Assembly (NCBI GenBank): GCA_963781285.1
Contig: CAWAFI010000008.1
Coordinates: 62,001 to 126,000, forward strand
Length of the DNA stretch: 64,000 bases
Reading direction: 5' to 3'
DNA from: CAIWHR01 sp963781285
Lineage (GTDB): Bacteria > Pseudomonadota > Gammaproteobacteria > Burkholderiales > Casimicrobiaceae
The position numbers and the translations under genes were made by a program. Every line of letters begins with the position of its first letter. Positions within the stretch are counted from its first letter, which is position 1. This document shows, piece after piece, positions 16,146 to 25,094 of this stretch. The notes below the pieces were generated by a model that was not told the DNA's origin, ran no database searches, and saw only the letters and a list, made by a program, of their open reading frames with translations.

Positions 16146-16478
16146 ATGGCGGACATGGCACAGGTGGACTGGAAGGCGATCGACGACGATCCAAGATTCC
16201 AGGCGCTGCACCGAAAGAAGACGACGTTTCTCTGGGGGCTGATGATCTTTTCGATCATCTACTATTTCCTGCTGCCCATCGGCGCCGCGTATTTCCAGGA
16301 TCTCTTCAAGATCAAAGTGTGGGGGCCCGTCAACGTCGGGCTCCTGTTCGCGCTGTCCGAATTCGTCGTCGCTTGGGGGATCGCGTACTACTACTCGCGG
16401 CGCGCCAACACCGAGTTCGACGCGATGGCGGCTGAAATCGTCAATGAAGTCGAGAAGAAGCTGGGAGGCCGCAAATGA
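16146..16478 (+). CDS. DUF485 membrane protein (YjcH-like partner of ActP)
   Basis: This 110-residue protein has two membrane helices (about residues 28-50 and 62-84) and the DUF485 opening DPRFQALHRKKTTF. In E. coli the homologue yjcH lies between acs and actP. Its role with the acetate permease is not firmly known. Its stop overlaps the ATG of the symporter gene as ATGA, so the two are translationally coupled. A run of G precedes its ATG. Confidence 0.9.
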   Translation: MADMAQVDWKAIDDDPRFQALHRKKTTFLWGLMIFSIIYYFLLPIGAAYFQDLFKIKVWGPVNVGLLFALSEFVVAWGIAYYYSRRANTEFDAMAAEIVNEVEKKLGGRK

Positions 16479-18380
16479 ACACGCGCCGCCTTGCACTGTT
16501 CGCCGGCGTTCGTCTCGCTCGTCGCGATCGCGACGCCGGCGCTGGCCCAGGGAGCCGTCGCCGACAAGTGGCGCTGGCTCACGTTCCTCGTCTTCGGCGC
16601 GATCATCGGGGTGACGATGTATGTCACGTACCTCGCGGCCAAGCGCGTCAAGACCGCGGCCGACTTCTATGTCGCAGGGGGCGGAGTATCCGGCCTGCAG
16701 AATGGCTGGGCGATCGCCGGCGACTACCTGTCGGCGGCGTCGTTCCTCGGCATCGCGGGCCTGATCTCGCTCTACGGCTACGACGGCTTCATGTACTCGG
16801 TGGGTTGGCTCGTCGCCTACATCACCGTGCTGCTGGTGATCGCCGAGCCCTGCCGCAACATCGGGAAATACACGCTGTCGGATATCCTCGCCTACCGCAA
16901 CGATCCGAAGAAGGTGCGCATCGTCGGCGCGCTGTCGACGATCACCGTGTCGACGTTCTACCTCACCGCGCAGATGGTCGGCGGCGGCGTGCTGGTGAAG
17001 ACGCTGATCGGCATCGACTACGAAATCTCGGTGATCGTCGTCGGCGTGCTGATGCTGGGCTACGTGCTGTTCGGCGGCATGGTCGCGACGACGTGGGTGC
17101 AGATCATCAAGGCGATCCTGCTCGTGACCGCGTCGATCCTGCTCGTGATGCTCGTCTGGACGCCGTACGGATTCAGCCTGCCGGGATTCCTGACCGCGGT
17201 CGTCGGCGACGCCAAGGTGCAGGCGCAGGTCGCGGCGCTCCTCGGTGACGCGGCGAAGAACATGACGCCGGCGGAGTTGGGCCAGCGGTTCCTCGAGCCG
17301 GGCCTGCTGTTCAAGGCGCCCATCGACCAGATTTCCCTGGGCATGGCGCTGGTGTTCGGCACCGCCGGCATGCCGCACATCCTGATGCGCTTCTTCACGG
17401 TGCCGACGGCCCAGGACGCCCGCGTTTCGGTGATCTGGGCGATGGCGATCATCGGCGGTTTCTACGTGCTGACGCTGTTCCTGGGCATGGGAGCCGCGAT
17501 GAACGTGGGCGCGGTCAACATCCGGGCGGTGGACCCGGGCGGCAACATGGCCGGCCCGCTGCTCGCGCAGTACGTCGGCGGCGGCCCTGACTCGATGCTT
17601 GGCAACCTGTTCCTCGCGTTCGTCGCGGCGGTGGCGTTCGCGACGATCGTCGCGGTGGTCGCCGGCCTGGTGCTCGCGGCGGCCTCGGCAATGGCGCACG
17701 ACCTCTACGTCGGAGTGATCCGCGCGGAGCACGTGACCCCGCAGGAGCAGGTCAAGGCGGCGCGGGTGGCGACGGTGCTGGTCGGCGCGATGGCCATCAC
17801 CATCGGCATTGCCGCCAAGGGCCAGAACGTCGCGCACCTCGTTGCCCTCGCGTTTGCGGTCGCCTCGTCGGCGAACTTCCCGTGCGTGCTGCTGACGCTG
17901 TTCTGGAAGCGGTGCAATACGGGCGGAATCGTGCTCGGCATGATCGTCGGCACGCTGACGGCGATCGGGCTCGTGCTGGTATCGCCGAACATGACGTACC
18001 CGAAGGCGGTCAAGGCGGCGGCGCAGAAGGTGGTGGATGGCGCCGGGGCGACGAAGCCGAAGCTCGAGGCGGACCTTGCCGCGGCGTCGGACCCCGCCGC
18101 CAAGGCGAAGGTCGAGAAATCGATCGCCGCGCTCGACAAGGGCGTGGCTGCGGCGAAGGCCAACCTCGACCGGTTCAAGGGTGACGACACGAGCCTGGTC
18201 GGTCTCGAGAAGCCCTGGTTCGACCTGAAGAACCCGGGCCTGTACTCGATTCCGCTGGGCTTCCTCGCGGTGATCATCGGTTCGCTCTTATACCGGGACA
18301 AGCGGGCCGAGGACATGTGGGACGAGCTCTACGTGCGCCAGAACACCGGCATTCTCGCCGCCAAGGCCGCCGCGCACTGA
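16475..18380 (+). CDS. actP: Cation/acetate symporter ActP (single-base frameshift inside the signal peptide)
   Basis: This is a sodium:solute symporter of about 634 residues with 13-14 membrane segments (GLQNGWAIAGDYLSAASFLG, TLSDILAYR, GTAGMPHILMRFFTVP), imports acetate and related short acids. The coupled ATG at 16475 has GGGAGG upstream and starts a typical signal peptide (MNTRRLALFAG). The frame then breaks after 16507 and continues as FVSLVAIATPALAQG in the next frame. Removing one base restores a perfect signal peptide; otherwise a TTG at 16491 would have to serve as start. An Ala/Lys-rich, probably helical insertion lies at about residues 510-575. Confidence 0.88.
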
Positions 18381-18408
18381 TTGCCGTCGGATTGACGCAA
18401 CGCAACGA

Positions 18409-18432
18409 CCCCCGCCGCGTGCGGGGGTTTTT
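18409..18432 (+). terminator. Rho-independent terminator after actP
   Basis: A seven-base-pair stem CCCCCGC/GCGGGGG with a CGCGT loop is followed by five T residues. It lies 29 bases after the actP stop and about 40 bases before the next ATG, separating actP from the DUF294 gene. Confidence 0.88.
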
Positions 18433-18469
18433 GCTTGCGCGCGCGAAAACGTCTGCTTACGCTAGCCGG

Positions 18470-20356
18470 ATGACCACCCCGCCGCTCATCGTCGAGGCGA
18501 CCAAGGAATTCCTGCGCCGCTATACGCCGTTCAACCGGATGAGCGACGCGTCGCTGGCGTTCCTCGTTCCGAAGCTCCGGCTCGCGTACTTCGAAAAGGA
18601 CGCGACGATACTTTGGCCGCAGGCGGGACCTGTCACTCATCTGCACATCATCCAGCGCGGGCGCGTGGGCAGCCATCCGGACAACCTCCAGGCCGAACCG
18701 GATCCGACGCTTGGTCCGGGCGAACTGTTTCCCGTCGGCGCGCTATCGGCGGGCGGCACGACGACCAAGATCTTCCACGCCATCGAGGACACGTTCTGCT
18801 ACCTGCTGTCGCGCGACGATTTTCTCGAGCTGCGCCGCACCTCGCCCGAATTCGAGCGCTACTGCACGCAGGCGATTACGGAGACGCTGAAGCAGTCGCT
18901 CGCCACGCTGCATGGCCAGTACAGCCAGCGCGCCGCCGACCAGCAGACACTGACCCGGACGCTGGGCGAGCTGGTGCGCCAAGCGCCGGTCGCCGCCGCG
19001 GGGAACGCGCCGCTGCGCGAGGCGCTGCAGCGAATGGCGGACGCGAAGGTCCGGACGGTCATCGTGCAGGATCGCGAAGGCGCGCCGATCGGCATGTTCA
19101 CGCTGGTGGACCTGTTGCGCCGGGTCGTGCTCCCCCAGCGGCCTCTCACGACATTGCTGTCCGAGGTGATGACCTCGCCGATCGTCACGCTGCCCGGCAC
19201 GGCGACGGCGTACGAGGCGATGCACGTGATGGCCGAAAGCGCGGTCCGACAGGTCGTCGTCGTCGACGGCAGCCGGCTTCTCGGCGTGATCAACGAACGC
19301 GACCTCTTCGCGCTGCAGCGGGTGTCGATGCGCCAGGTGATCGAAGGGCTGCGTGGCGCCGAGACGCACGAGGCGTTGAAGCGCGCGGCCGACGACATCC
19401 GGCGGCTCACCGAGAACCTCCTGGCGCAAGGTGTGGGCGCCGAGCCGCTGACGCGGACGATCGCCTCGCTCAACGACGTGCTGTCGCGGCGGGTGATCGA
19501 GCTCGCGCTTGCGCGCCACGATGTCGCCGACATCGACTGGTGCTGGCTCGCGCTCGGCAGCGAGGGTCGCGGCGAGCAGACCTTCGCGACCGACCAGGAC
19601 AACGCGCTGCTGTTCGAGGCCGCCAGTGCGGCGGAGGCCGCGCATCTGCGGCCGCGCCTGCTCGCATTCGCCGCCGCGGTCAACGCCGACCTCGACGCGC
19701 TCGGTTTTCCGCTTTGCACCGGCAAGGTGATGGCGAGCAATCCGGACCTGTGCCTCACAGTCGATGAATGGAAAGCCAAGTTTCTCGACTGGATCCGCAC
19801 GCCGACCCCCGCTGCACTACTGTCCGCCAACATCGTCTTCGATTTCCGTCCGCTCTACGGCGACACGACGCTCGTGGATGCGCTGCGCGAATGGCTGCTC
19901 GCCTACACGCAGGAGAACCGCATCTTCCAGCGGCTCATGGTGCAGAACGCGCTGGAGACGGATCCGCCGCTCGGGTTGATCCGGGCCTTCGCCGTCGACG
20001 ACGAGCCCGCACACAAGGGGACGATCGACCTCAAGGTGCGCGGGACGCGGTTGTTCGTCGACGCCGCACGCGTCTTCGCGCTCGCGCACGGCATCGCCGA
20101 GACTGGCACCGCGGCGCGGCTGCGCGCCGCGGGCCGGCAATTGCACGTCGAGGAGCGGCACGTGGCGGCGACGATCGAAGCGTTCCATTTCCTGCAGATG
20201 CTGCGGCTGCGCCAGCAACACCTGGCTGCCGATACCGATCATGCCAATCGCATCGACCCCTACGCGTTGAACGAAGTCGAGCAGCGGATGCTGAAGGAAG
20301 CGTTCCGTCAGGCGAAAGAACTGCAGCAGCGGTTGAAGCAGTCCTATCAGCTGTGA
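18470..20356 (+). CDS. DUF294 signalling protein: cyclic-nucleotide-binding domain, CBS pair, nucleotidyltransferase-like
   Basis: This 628-residue cytosolic protein has a cNMP-binding-like domain at about residues 15-140 and two CBS domains at about 175-295 (PLREALQRMADAKVRTVIVQ and LLSEVMTSPIVTLPGTATAY). A GlnD-like nucleotidyltransferase DUF294 domain (WLALGSEGRGEQTFATDQDN) follows at 360-500, then a helical C-terminal DUF294_C. The Gly-Ser and Asp-x-Asp pattern of the transferase is intact. A second-messenger or adenine-nucleotide sensing role is inferred. The target is unknown; proximity to actP suggests a link with acetate use. Confidence 0.9.
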   Translation: MTTPPLIVEATKEFLRRYTPFNRMSDASLAFLVPKLRLAYFEKDATILWPQAGPVTHLHIIQRGRVGSHPDNLQAEPDPTLGPGELFPVGALSAGGTTTKIFHAIEDTFCYLLSRDDFLELRRTSPEFERYCTQAITETLKQSLATLHGQYSQRAADQQTLTRTLGELVRQAPVAAAGNAPLREALQRMADAKVRTVIVQDREGAPIGMFTLVDLLRRVVLPQRPLTTLLSEVMTSPIVTLPGTATAYEAMHVMAESAVRQVVVVDGSRLLGVINERDLFALQRVSMRQVIEGLRGAETHEALKRAADDIRRLTENLLAQGVGAEPLTRTIASLNDVLSRRVIELALARHDVADIDWCWLALGSEGRGEQTFATDQDNALLFEAASAAEAAHLRPRLLAFAAAVNADLDALGFPLCTGKVMASNPDLCLTVDEWKAKFLDWIRTPTPAALLSANIVFDFRPLYGDTTLVDALREWLLAYTQENRIFQRLMVQNALETDPPLGLIRAFAVDDEPAHKGTIDLKVRGTRLFVDAARVFALAHGIAETGTAARLRAAGRQLHVEERHVAATIEAFHFLQMLRLRQQHLAADTDHANRIDPYALNEVEQRMLKEAFRQAKELQQRLKQSYQL

Positions 20357-20396
20357 TCCACGCGCGCGGCCCAGGTGGATCCGCGGTCACCCGTCC

Positions 20397-21101
20397 GTGA
20401 AGGTCGTTGGCCGTGCACTCGGCTTCCTCTTCGGGGGCTCCAAGGTCGGGGGCGCGCAGGAGCATCGGCTCAACCGCTGGCGCGTCGCGCCGAAGGCGAA
20501 CCTCGATCTCCCGCACGCGCGGGCACGCTATGTCGTCGTGGACACGGAGACCACCGGCGTCGATTTGCGCCGCGACCGCCTGATCGCCATCGGCGCGGCG
20601 GCGATCGACTCGGGGTGCGTCGAATTTGCCGATTGCTTTGAGACGGTGCTGCGTCAGGACAAGGCAAGCTCGAAGGACAACATCCTGATTCACCGGATCG
20701 GCGGGCAAACCCAGCTTGCCGGCGTCGAGCCGAAGGAGGGGATGCTCGCGTTCCTGGAATACGTCGGCAAGTCGCCGCTCGTCGCGTTCCGCGCCGAGTT
20801 CGACCAAACGATGATCGAGCGCGCGGCGAAGTCGATCCTCGGGCTGCCATTCGCCCACCCGTGGATCGACCTTGCGTTCCTGCTGCCGGCGCTGTTCCCC
20901 GGAGCCGATTGCACGACCCTCGACGATTGGCTCGCGCGCTTCGGGCTCGCGGGTGGCGAGCGCCACCACGCTCTCGCCGACGCGCTTGTGACGGCGCAAT
21001 TGCTGCAGATCGCGCTCATCGCGGCGGATCGCGTCGCGATGACCAACGCGGCGCAGCTGATCGCGATGCAGAAGGCACAGCGCTGGCTGGGGAAGCGTTG
21101 A
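20397..21101 (+). CDS. 3'-5' exonuclease, DNA polymerase III epsilon (DnaQ)-like
   Basis: This 234-residue protein has the DEDDh exonuclease motifs: ExoI in YVVVDTETTGVD (near residue 47), ExoII in LVAFRAEFDQTMI (near 128) and ExoIII in ERHHALADALVTAQLL (near 193). It resembles the stand-alone proofreading-type exonucleases found next to DUF294 genes rather than full DnaQ. The start is GTG 20397, 40 bases after the DUF294 stop; the two probably share a transcript. Substrate is unproven. Confidence 0.88.
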   Translation: MKVVGRALGFLFGGSKVGGAQEHRLNRWRVAPKANLDLPHARARYVVVDTETTGVDLRRDRLIAIGAAAIDSGCVEFADCFETVLRQDKASSKDNILIHRIGGQTQLAGVEPKEGMLAFLEYVGKSPLVAFRAEFDQTMIERAAKSILGLPFAHPWIDLAFLLPALFPGADCTTLDDWLARFGLAGGERHHALADALVTAQLLQIALIAADRVAMTNAAQLIAMQKAQRWLGKR

Positions 21102-21174
21102 CGGCTGCATCCTGGGGCACTGCGGACATTGGGGAGCCTCTCCACGAGGGGTTCTGTGCAAAGGCTCCTCGGCA

Positions 21175-21203
21175 TTGCCAAGGGGCGCCCTCTTGCCCAT
21201 AAT
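21175..21203 (+). promoter_or_regulatory. Candidate sigma-70 promoter for the liv operon
   Basis: TTGCCA (21175-21180), a 17-base spacer and CATAAT (21198-21203) lie about 55 bases before the livG start. An inverted repeat GGAGCCT/AGGCTCC (21133-21139, 21162-21168) lies just upstream and may bind a regulator. Confidence 0.5.
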
Positions 21204-21258
21204 CGCCGTCACCCAACGGAAGGGATGGAACGGTGCGCCGGGCGCGCGCCGGCGTGGC

Positions 21259-22014
21259 ATGGCCGACGACACGATTCTGGAAACCCGGGCGCTCACGAAG
21301 GAGTTCAAGGGCTTCATTGCCGTGAAGGACGTCGCCCTGCGCGTCCGGCGCGGGACGATTCACGCGCTGATCGGCCCCAATGGCGCGGGCAAGACGACCT
21401 GCTTCAACCTCCTCACGCACTTTCTGACGCCGACACGGGGCCACATTTTCTACAAGGGCCAGGAGATCACCGGCATGCGGCCGGCGGCGATCGCGCGGCG
21501 GGGGCTCGTCCGATCGTTCCAGATTTCGGCCGTGTTCCCGAACCTCACCGTGCTCGAGAACGTCCGCATCGCGCTGCAGCGTCGTCACGGACACTCGTAC
21601 GACTTCTGGCGCACCGATCGCGCGCTCACCCGACACGACGATCGAGCGCTGGAGCTGATCGAGGCCGTGGGGTTGACTGAATTCCAGGGTACGCACGCTG
21701 GCGAGCTTGCCTACGGCAGGAAGCGCGCGCTCGAGATCGCGACCACGTTGGCGCTCGAGCCCGAGATGATGCTGCTGGACGAGCCGACCGCGGGCATGAC
21801 GCACGAGGACGTCGAGCGCATCGCCGCGCTGATCAAACGCGTGGCCGCCAACCGCACCGTGCTGATGGTCGAGCACAACCTGTCGGTCGTCGCGACGCTC
21901 TCCGACCACATCACCGTGCTTGCTCGTGGCGAAGTGCTCGCCGAAGGCGGCTACGAGCATGTGTCGAAGCACCCCGACGTGATCGAGGCCTACCTGGGGA
22001 CCGCTCATGCCTGA
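21259..22014 (+). CDS. livG: Branched-chain amino acid ABC transporter ATP-binding protein LivG
   Basis: This 251-residue ATPase has Walker A GPNGAGKTTCFN (near residue 37), the family-specific RSFQISAVFPNLTVLENV, the signature region ELAYGRKRALEIATTLA in place of classical LSGGQ, and Walker B MMLLDEPTAGM. It powers uptake with LivF, LivH and LivM. ATG 21259 is preferred over the in-frame 21175 start because the conserved domain begins right after it and the promoter lies in between. Confidence 0.92.
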   Translation: MADDTILETRALTKEFKGFIAVKDVALRVRRGTIHALIGPNGAGKTTCFNLLTHFLTPTRGHIFYKGQEITGMRPAAIARRGLVRSFQISAVFPNLTVLENVRIALQRRHGHSYDFWRTDRALTRHDDRALELIEAVGLTEFQGTHAGELAYGRKRALEIATTLALEPEMMLLDEPTAGMTHEDVERIAALIKRVAANRTVLMVEHNLSVVATLSDHITVLARGEVLAEGGYEHVSKHPDVIEAYLGTAHA

Positions 22015-22760
22015 CGATCGCGCGGCGGCCTCCCCGGCGAGCGCCCCGATGGCGGCGGGAACGCCCCTGCTCGCGGTGCGCGACCTCAACGCGTGGTACG
22101 GCGAGTCGCACGTGCTGCACGGGGTTACGTTCGACGTCGGCGCGGGCGAGGTGGTCACGCTGCTCGGGCGCAACGGCGCGGGCAAGACGACGACGCTGAA
22201 ATCGATCATGGGCGTGGTGCCGCGGCGCGAAGGTTCGATTACCTTCGAGGGCCGCGAGACGGCGGCACTTGCATCGAACCGTATCGCGCGGCTCGGCATC
22301 GCCTGGTGCCCCGAGGAGCGGGGGATCTTCGCCAGCCTCAACGTCGAGGAGAACCTGCTGCTGCCGCCGGTGGTACGCGACGGCGGTCTTTCGGTCGCCC
22401 GCATTTTCGAGCTCTTCCCGAACCTGAAGGAGCGCCTGAAAAGCCAGGGCACGAAGCTCTCCGGCGGCGAGCAGCAGATGCTCGCAATCGGCCGCATCCT
22501 GCGCACCGGCGCGCGGCTCCTGCTGCTCGACGAGCCGACCGAGGGCCTGGCGCCGGTGATCGTCCAGCAGATCGGCCGCACGATCGCCGAACTGAAGGTC
22601 GCAGGGCTTCACGATCCTGCTGGTCGAGCAGAATTTCCGTTTCGCCGCGACGGTGGCAGACCGGCACTACGTGGTGGACCACGGTCGCGTCGTCGACATG
22701 ATTCCCAACGCGGAGCTCGATGCCAACATGGCGAAGCTCCACGATTATCTCGGTGTCTGA
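22007..22760 (+). pseudogene. livF: Branched-chain amino acid ABC transporter ATP-binding protein LivF, interrupted by one extra base
   Basis: The gene overlaps the end of livG by eight bases. The first frame gives Walker A GRNGAGKTTTLKS, the signature TKLSGGEQQMLAIGR and Walker B LLLLDEPTEGLAP, then derails after IAELKVAG at about 22607. The next frame resumes with TILLVEQNFRFAATVADRHY and ends LHDYLGV at the stop 22758-22760. The span is 754 bases, one too many; dropping one base in GGGCTTC restores a normal protein of about 250 residues. The lost part carries the switch glutamine-asparagine and the C-terminal domain. Confidence 0.88.
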
Positions 22761-22830
22761 CGCCACACCCCGAAACCCGGATTGCGCGCTGCGTCGGCGC
22801 GCGCCCACCCACCGCCACAGAGGAGAAACC

Positions 22831-24048
22831 ATGAAGGCATTCAAACGCACCCTTGTCGGGCTGGCCGTCGCCGCGGCGCTCGGGGCCAGCGCCGCGCAGG
22901 CGCAGGTCTCGGACGGCGTGATCAAGATCGGCGTTTTGTCCGATATGTCGAGCCTGTACACCGACCTTGCTGGCGCCGGATCGGTCGTCGCGGCGAAGAT
23001 GGCGGTCGAGGATTCCGGCATCGAAAAGCGCGGCTACAAGGTGGAGATCGTCTCGGCCGACCACCAGAACAAGCCGGACGTCGGCTCGAGCGTCGCGCGC
23101 CAGTGGTACGACGTCGACAAGGTGGACGTGATCGTCGACACGCCCAACTCCGGCGTGGCGCTCGCGGTCAACCAGATCACCAAGGACAAGGGCAAGGCCT
23201 TTCTCGTCTCCGGCGCCGCATCGTCGGATCTCACGGGCAAGGCGTGCTCGCCCAACACGATCCACTGGACCTACGACACGTGGATGCTGGCGAACGGCAC
23301 CGGCAGCGCGATCGTCAAGACCGGCGGCGACACGTGGTATTTCCTGACCGCCGACTACGCGTTCGGACACGCGCTCGAGCGCGACACCGAAGCGAACGTG
23401 CTGAAGAACGGCGGCAAGGTGCTGGGCAAGGTGCGCCACCCGCTCAACACACAGGACTTCAGCTCGTTTCTGCTGCAGGCGCAGGCATCGAAGGCGAAGG
23501 TCATCGGTCTTGCGAACGCCGGTGGTGACACGACGAACTCGATCAAGCAGGCGGCCGAGTTCGGCATCGTCAAGGGCGGGCAGAACCTTGCGGGCATGCT
23601 GGTTTTCCTGACCGACATCCATGCGCTCGGCCTGCCGACCGCGCAAGGGTTGATCTTCACCGAGACATTCTACTGGGACATGAACGACCAGACGCGCGCG
23701 TTCGCCAAGCGCTTCGCCGAGCGCGACAAGGGCATCCATCCGACGATGATCCACGCCGGTGTCTACTCGGCGGTCACGCATTATCTGAAGACGGTCGAGG
23801 CGCTGAAGAGCGACGACGGCACCAAGGTGATTGCGAAGATGAAGGAAACGCCCACCGACGATCCGTTGTTCGGCAAGGGCACGATCCGCGCCGATGGGCG
23901 CAAGATCCATCCGGCGTACCTGGTCGAAGCGAAGAAGCCATCCGAGTCGAAGGGCGAATGGGATCTGTACAAGATCCGCGCGACGATCCCGGCCGATCAG
24001 GCGTTCCGGCCGCTGGACCAAGGCGACTGCCCGCTCGTGAAGAAGTGA
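22831..24048 (+). CDS. livK: Periplasmic amino-acid-binding protein of the liv system
   Basis: This 405-residue protein has a signal peptide (MKAFKRTLVGLAVAAALGASAAQA, cleavage near residue 24) and a type I periplasmic binding fold starting VIKIGVLSDMSSLYTDLAG. The Ser/Thr ligand-loop segment SGAASSDLTGK follows near residue 128. It captures the ligand for the LivHMGF transporter. In this subfamily ligands range from branched-chain amino acids to aromatic acids and urea, so specificity is open. GAGGAGAAACC precedes the ATG. Confidence 0.9.
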   Translation: MKAFKRTLVGLAVAAALGASAAQAQVSDGVIKIGVLSDMSSLYTDLAGAGSVVAAKMAVEDSGIEKRGYKVEIVSADHQNKPDVGSSVARQWYDVDKVDVIVDTPNSGVALAVNQITKDKGKAFLVSGAASSDLTGKACSPNTIHWTYDTWMLANGTGSAIVKTGGDTWYFLTADYAFGHALERDTEANVLKNGGKVLGKVRHPLNTQDFSSFLLQAQASKAKVIGLANAGGDTTNSIKQAAEFGIVKGGQNLAGMLVFLTDIHALGLPTAQGLIFTETFYWDMNDQTRAFAKRFAERDKGIHPTMIHAGVYSAVTHYLKTVEALKSDDGTKVIAKMKETPTDDPLFGKGTIRADGRKIHPAYLVEAKKPSESKGEWDLYKIRATIPADQAFRPLDQGDCPLVKK

Positions 24049-24053
24049 TCCGC

Positions 24054-24191
24054 ATGTCCAAGAGCGGGTCGCGCAAGCGGCCCGCAATTGGCGACAGCCT
24101 GGTCGTCCTGCGCACAACGAAGGATCGGCTTCTCAATGTGTCCGATGCAAGCAGATCGCTCGCCTGCGCCGGACTGCCGCATCGCAGCTGA
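24054..24191 (+). repeat. Interspersed-repeat relic between livK and livH
   Basis: The 158-base gap holds a 45-codon open frame (MSKSGSRKRPAIGD...) whose centre reads VVLRTTKDRLLNV. On the other strand it reads KPILRCAQDDQA. I recognise such peptides as frequent false proteins made by intergenic repeats in many proteobacteria, so I treat this as a repeat insertion, not a gene. Only this copy was noticed in the window. Confidence 0.55.
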
Positions 24192-24206
24192 ACCTTCTCC
24201 GTCCCG

Positions 24207-25094
24207 ATGACTGAGATATTTGGTGTCCCGACGCAGGCTCTTTTCGGTCAGCTGCTGATCGGGCTCATCAACGGCTCGTTCTACGCGATGCTGTCGCTCG
24301 GCCTCGCGGTGATCTTCGGGCTGCTCAACATCATCAATTTCACGCACGGCGCCCAATACATGATGGGCGCGTTCTGCGCCTGGTTCCTGCTGACCAAGCT
24401 GGGCGTCGGCTACTGGTGGGCCCTCGTCGCCACGCCGGTCCTCGTCGGCGCGTTCGGTGTCGCCATCGAACGCACGATGCTGGCGCGCCTCTACAAGCTC
24501 GACCATCTCTACGGCCTGCTGCTCACGTTCGGCCTCGCGCTGATCATCCAGGGGCTGTTCCGCAACGAATTCGGCTCGTCGGGGCTGCCGTACCAGATCC
24601 CGACCGAGCTGGGAGGCGGCATCAATCTCGGGTTCATGTTCCTGCCCAAGTACCGCGCGTGGGTGATCGTCGCCTCGCTCGTCGTGTGCCTCGCCACGTG
24701 GTACGTGATCGAGCGCACGAAGCTCGGTTCGTATTTGCGCGCAGCGACCGAAAACTCGGCGCTGGTACGGGCGTTCGGCATCAACGTGCCGCGCATGATC
24801 ACGCTGACCTACGGTTTCGGCGTCGGGCTCGCCGCGCTGGCGGGCGTGATGGCGGCGCCGATCTACCAGGTGAACCCGCTGATGGGCGCCGACCTGATCA
24901 TCGTAGTATTCGCGGTCGTCGTGATCGGCGGCATGGGCTCGATCATGGGTTCGATCCTGACCGGCTTCGGGCTCGGTGTCATCGAGGGTCTGACCAAGGT
25001 GTTCTACCCCGAGGCGTCGAACACCGTGATCTTCGTGATCATGGTGATCGTGCTGTTGATCCGGCCCTCGGGACTCTTCGGCCGGGAGCGCTGA
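24207..25094 (+). CDS. livH: Branched-chain amino acid ABC transporter permease LivH
   Basis: This 295-residue inner-membrane protein has about eight helices and the LivH hallmarks SLGLAVIFGLLNIINFTHG (residues 30-48) and VVVIGGMGSIMGSILTG (near 235). It pairs with LivM to form the channel. Its stop overlaps the livM ATG as TGATG. The start ATG follows a repeat-filled gap after the binding-protein gene. Confidence 0.93.
   Translation: MTEIFGVPTQALFGQLLIGLINGSFYAMLSLGLAVIFGLLNIINFTHGAQYMMGAFCAWFLLTKLGVGYWWALVATPVLVGAFGVAIERTMLARLYKLDHLYGLLLTFGLALIIQGLFRNEFGSSGLPYQIPTELGGGINLGFMFLPKYRAWVIVASLVVCLATWYVIERTKLGSYLRAATENSALVRAFGINVPRMITLTYGFGVGLAALAGVMAAPIYQVNPLMGADLIIVVFAVVVIGGMGSIMGSILTGFGLGVIEGLTKVFYPEASNTVIFVIMVIVLLIRPSGLFGRER

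Noticed and set aside
24054..24191. 45-codon ORF between livK and livH as a gene
   Set aside because: It contains the VVLRTTKDRLLN pattern of a widespread intergenic repeat; no conserved protein is known to me.
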